From contig JAJYTJ010000177.1 of assembly GCA_021793115.1 (NCBI GenBank), forward strand, positions 1 to 7,491: a stretch of 7,491 nucleotides of DNA, given 5' to 3'. The notes under the pieces were generated by a model. The model searched no databases, had not been told where the DNA came from, and saw only the letters and a list, made by a program, of their open reading frames with translations. Origin of the DNA: Actinomycetes bacterium. GTDB lineage: Bacteria; Actinomycetota; Actinomycetes; Actinomycetales; Cellulomonadaceae. Positions 4,909 to 7,491 of the stretch are shown one piece after another (positions within the stretch are counted from its first letter, which is position 1; every line of letters starts with the position of its first letter). The translations under genes were made by a program, and so were the position numbers.

Positions 4909-7476
4909 CCAGTCCTCCTCGGCGTCGTCGTGCCAGTCGTGGGCCACGTCGTCCGCCACCGGCGGTTCGCCGCGCAGCAGCGCCAGCGTCCCGGCGAGGT
5001 CGTCGGGCTTGACGAGCACCTCGCGGGCCTTGGACCCCTCGGACGGGCCGACGATCTCGCGCGACTCGAGCAGGTCCATGAGCCGGCCCGCCTTGGCGAA
5101 CCCCACCCGCAGCTTGCGCTGCAGCATGGACGTCGAGCCGAACTGCGTGGTGATCACCAGCTCGGCGGCCTGCAGCAGCAGGTCGAGGTCGTCGCCGATG
5201 TCGTCGTCCACCTGCTTCTTGGCGGGCGCGACGGTGACGTCAGGACGGTAGACCGGCTTCAGCTGACCCTTGACGTGCGCGACCACGGCGTGGATCTCCG
5301 ACTCGGTCACCCAGGCGCCCTGCGTCCGCATGGGCTTGGCGGCACCCATCGGCAGGAACAGCGCGTCGCCCTGTCCGATGAGCTTCTCGGCACCGGGCTG
5401 GTCGAGCACGACGCGCGAGTCCGTCAGCGACGACGTGGCGAAGGCCAGCCGCGACGGGATGTTCGCCTTGATGACGCCCGTCACCACGTCCACCGAGGGG
5501 CGCTGCGTGGCGAGCACCAGGTGGATCCCGGCCGCCCGCGCGAGCTGGGTGATGCGCTGGATGGACGCCTCGACGTCCCGCGGCGCCACCATCATGAGGT
5601 CCGCCAGCTCGTCGACGACGATCAGCAGGTACGGGTACGGCGCGATCTTCCGCTCGGAGCCCGGCAGCGGCTTGACCTTGCCCGCACGCACGGCGGCGTT
5701 GAAGTCGTCGATGTGCTTGAAGCCGAACATCGAGAGGTCGTCGTACCGCGCGTCCATCTCGCGCACCACCCACTCGAGGGCCTCGGCGGCCTTCTTCGGG
5801 CTCGTGATGATGGGCGTGATGAGGTGCGGGATGCCCTCGTAGACGGTGAGCTCCACGCGCTTGGGGTCGACGAGGATCATCCGCACCTCGTCGGGGGTCG
5901 AGCGCATGAGCACCGAGACGATCATCGAGTTGACGAAGCTCGACTTGCCGGAGCCGGTGGCGCCGGCCACCAGCAGGTGCGGCATCTTGGCGAGGTTCGC
6001 GACGACGTAGCCGCCCTCGACGTCCTTGCCGACGCCGACGACGAGCGGGTGCTCGCTGCGCTTGGCGGCGGCCGACCGCAGCACGTCGCCCAGCGCGACG
6101 GTCTCGCGGTCGGTGTTGGGGATCTCGATGCCGATGGCCGACTTGCCGGGGATGGGCGACAGGATCCGCACGTCCGCGCTGGCCACGGCGTAGGCGATGT
6201 TGCGCGACAGGGCCGTGACGCGCTCGACCTTGACGGCCTGGCCGAGCTCGACCTCGTACCGCGTGACCGTCGGGCCGCGCGTGAAGCCGGTCACCTGCGC
6301 GTCGATCTCGAACTGCTCGAGCACGCTGGTCAGCGACTCGACGACGCGGTCGTTGGCGGCCGAGCGGACCTTGTGCGGCGCCCCCTTGGCGAGCACCTCC
6401 TCGTCGGGCAGCAGGTAGAGCACGTCGCCGCCGAGCATCGGCTGCTCGCCGGCGGGGACCCGCCGGGTGGGCGGGGCCTCGAGCCGGTGCTCCCCGGCGA
6501 CCACCGTGGTGGGCACGGTCTCCGCCGCGCGCGCCGCGGCCACCGCCGCGTCGTCGTCCTCGAAGGCGGGCACCACCTGGTGCGCGCGCTCGAACGCCTC
6601 GTCGCCGTCGTACCCGTCGAGCGCGTCCTCGTCGGCCAGCGCCGGGGTGTCGGCGCGGCGACGCAGGCGGCCCAGCAGGCCGCGTCCCGGCTCCTTCGCG
6701 GGCGGCTCGAGCACCGCGCTGTGGCCCGCGTTGATGACCAGGGGCGCGTCGTCGTCCTCGGCGTCCCGGCCGTGGCCGGACACCCGCTGCCAGCCCGCGC
6801 GCAGCCGGGGAACCACCTGGTTCACCGGCGTCGCCGTGACGACGAGCAACCCGAACACCGCCAGCAGCACGAGGAGCACGACGGCGACCACGGGCGTGAG
6901 CGCGCCGGCCAGCGGGGTGCCGACGACGTAGCCGACGAGCCCGCCCGAGGCCCGGAGCCGCTCCCAGGCGTCCGTCGCGGGCACGCCCGCGCCGACCTCC
7001 CAGATGGCGCACACCGCGACGACGAGCGCCGAGACACCGATGCCGATGCGCGACGACGCCGCGGAGTCCTCCGGGTGCCGCATGAGCCGCACCGACCCCC
7101 AGAGCAGCACGAGCGGCACGACGAGCGCGACGCGCCCGACGAGCCCGGCGGTCGCGTCGTGGATCACCGTGCCGGCTGCGCCGGACAGGCCGAACCACTC
7201 GCGCGCCGCCACGACCACCGCGAGCGCGAGGAGGAAGAACGCCAGGCCGTCCCGACGGTGCGCCGGGTCGAGGTCGCGTGCCCCACGGCCCACCCGGCGG
7301 GCCGTGCCACCGACGAGGTGCGCCACGCCCATCCACGCACCCTTGACGATCCGCACCGGCAGGGCGGGACGGCGCGGCGGCGGCGCGGACCGGCCCCGCG
7401 ACGCCGGCGGGCGGGTGCCCGAACCGGCGCGCGGTGCGGTCCGCGCGGCGCCCGGCGGGGACGTACGCGTGGCCAT
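4897..7476 (-). CDS. ftsK: DNA translocase FtsK
   Basis: This is a septum-located DNA pump that moves chromosome ends during division and promotes dimer resolution (859 aa). Numbering is from ATG 7476. A basic Pro/Arg-rich N-terminus is followed by about four membrane segments (77-91, 112-128, 144-163, 193-214), then an acidic, low-complexity linker (about 230-345) that is short compared with E. coli FtsK. The motor contains Walker A GATGSGKS (Lys511) and Walker B LLIVVDELADLMM (Asp622), plus QRPSVDVVTGVIKANIPSR. The C-terminal gamma winged helix, which reads chromosome polarity sequences, is at about 772-822 (ITTQFGSTSMLQRKLRVGFAKAGRLMD). An acidic tail follows. A GTG at 7485 would add three residues, but it lies inside the probable -10 hexamer, so ATG 7476 is preferred. 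All expected parts are present, and the gene converges with the CapA-like gene. Confidence 0.95.
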   Translation of the reverse strand: MATRTSPPGAARTAPRAGSGTRPPASRGRSAPPPRRPALPVRIVKGAWMGVAHLVGGTARRVGRGARDLDPAHRRDGLAFFLLALAVVVAAREWFGLSGAAGTVIHDATAGLVGRVALVVPLVLLWGSVRLMRHPEDSAASSRIGIGVSALVVAVCAIWEVGAGVPATDAWERLRASGGLVGYVVGTPLAGALTPVVAVVLLVLLAVFGLLVVTATPVNQVVPRLRAGWQRVSGHGRDAEDDDAPLVINAGHSAVLEPPAKEPGRGLLGRLRRRADTPALADEDALDGYDGDEAFERAHQVVPAFEDDDAAVAAARAAETVPTTVVAGEHRLEAPPTRRVPAGEQPMLGGDVLYLLPDEEVLAKGAPHKVRSAANDRVVESLTSVLEQFEIDAQVTGFTRGPTVTRYEVELGQAVKVERVTALSRNIAYAVASADVRILSPIPGKSAIGIEIPNTDRETVALGDVLRSAAAKRSEHPLVVGVGKDVEGGYVVANLAKMPHLLVAGATGSGKSSFVNSMIVSVLMRSTPDEVRMILVDPKRVELTVYEGIPHLITPIITSPKKAAEALEWVVREMDARYDDLSMFGFKHIDDFNAAVRAGKVKPLPGSERKIAPYPYLLIVVDELADLMMVAPRDVEASIQRITQLARAAGIHLVLATQRPSVDVVTGVIKANIPSRLAFATSSLTDSRVVLDQPGAEKLIGQGDALFLPMGAAKPMRTQGAWVTESEIHAVVAHVKGQLKPVYRPDVTVAPAKKQVDDDIGDDLDLLLQAAELVITTQFGSTSMLQRKLRVGFAKAGRLMDLLESREIVGPSEGSKAREVLVKPDDLAGTLALLRGEPPVADDVAHDWHDDAEEDWNDR

Positions 7477-7483
7477 GGTCCTC

Positions 7484-7489
7484 ACGGTA
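7484..7489 (-). promoter_or_regulatory. -10 element of ftsK, probable leaderless promoter
   Basis: TACCGT (minus strand) fits TAnnnT and ends 7 nt before the ATG at 7476. The intervening GAGGACC contains GAGG only 3 nt from the ATG, too close for a normal ribosome-binding site. The -35 region lies outside the window. Confidence 0.45.
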
Positions 7490-7491
7490 GC

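Noticed and set aside
3383..5251. A 622-codon plus-strand frame over the CapA-like gene and the ftsK end
   Set aside because: The composition is almost entirely Arg/Gly/Pro/Ala and it overlaps two well-supported genes in other frames.
5240..7336. A 698-codon open frame on the minus strand inside ftsK
   Set aside because: It is a shadow frame: Arg/Gly/Ala-rich with no recognisable motif, while the overlapping ftsK frame carries full Walker, membrane and gamma-domain signatures. Long spurious frames are normal at this GC content.

Overview
The window is very GC-rich and reads as ordinary chromosomal core DNA of an actinobacterium. The evidence is the gene set (Lhr helicase, Nei2-type glycosylase, ClgR-type regulator, stand-alone CinA/PncC domain, PgsA, FtsK), the strong G/C preference at third codon positions, the many GTG starts, and the absence of any mobile element. 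A member of the Micrococcales, for example of the Cellulomonas group, would fit, but the genus cannot be fixed from this window alone.

Layout: (1) Plus strand, 1-1593: the last 207 codons of lhr, then a complete Nei2-like DNA glycosylase gene 93 bp downstream. Together they form a helicase/base-excision repair pair. The lhr tail carries an in-frame 12-bp minisatellite (76-180). (2) Minus strand, 3354 down to 1643: pgsA, cinA and clgR, read in that order. pgsA and cinA are separated by one base and are probably translationally coupled. clgR follows after 169 bp and has its own strong ribosome-binding site. clgR and nei2 converge. (3) Plus strand, 3480-4805: a membrane-anchored, CapA-type metallophosphatase-fold protein, divergent from pgsA. 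(4) Minus strand, 7476 down to 4897: complete ftsK, convergent with the CapA-like gene.

The genes do not form a single pathway. They cover chromosome translocation at division (FtsK), phospholipid synthesis (PgsA), nucleotide-cofactor salvage (CinA/PncC), proteostasis control (ClgR), DNA repair (Lhr/Nei2) and probably envelope polymer metabolism (CapA-like).

The most interesting signals are small. Three genes (ftsK, pgsA and the CapA-like gene) each have a TAnnnT -10 hexamer exactly 6-7 nt before the best start codon, the layout of leaderless mRNAs. The lhr tail contains a block-structured 12-bp tandem repeat with regularly spaced GGGG runs. A 7-bp-periodic repeat array spans the ftsK stop codon. 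I see no undescribed multi-gene system, phage, insertion sequence, CRISPR array or RNA gene.
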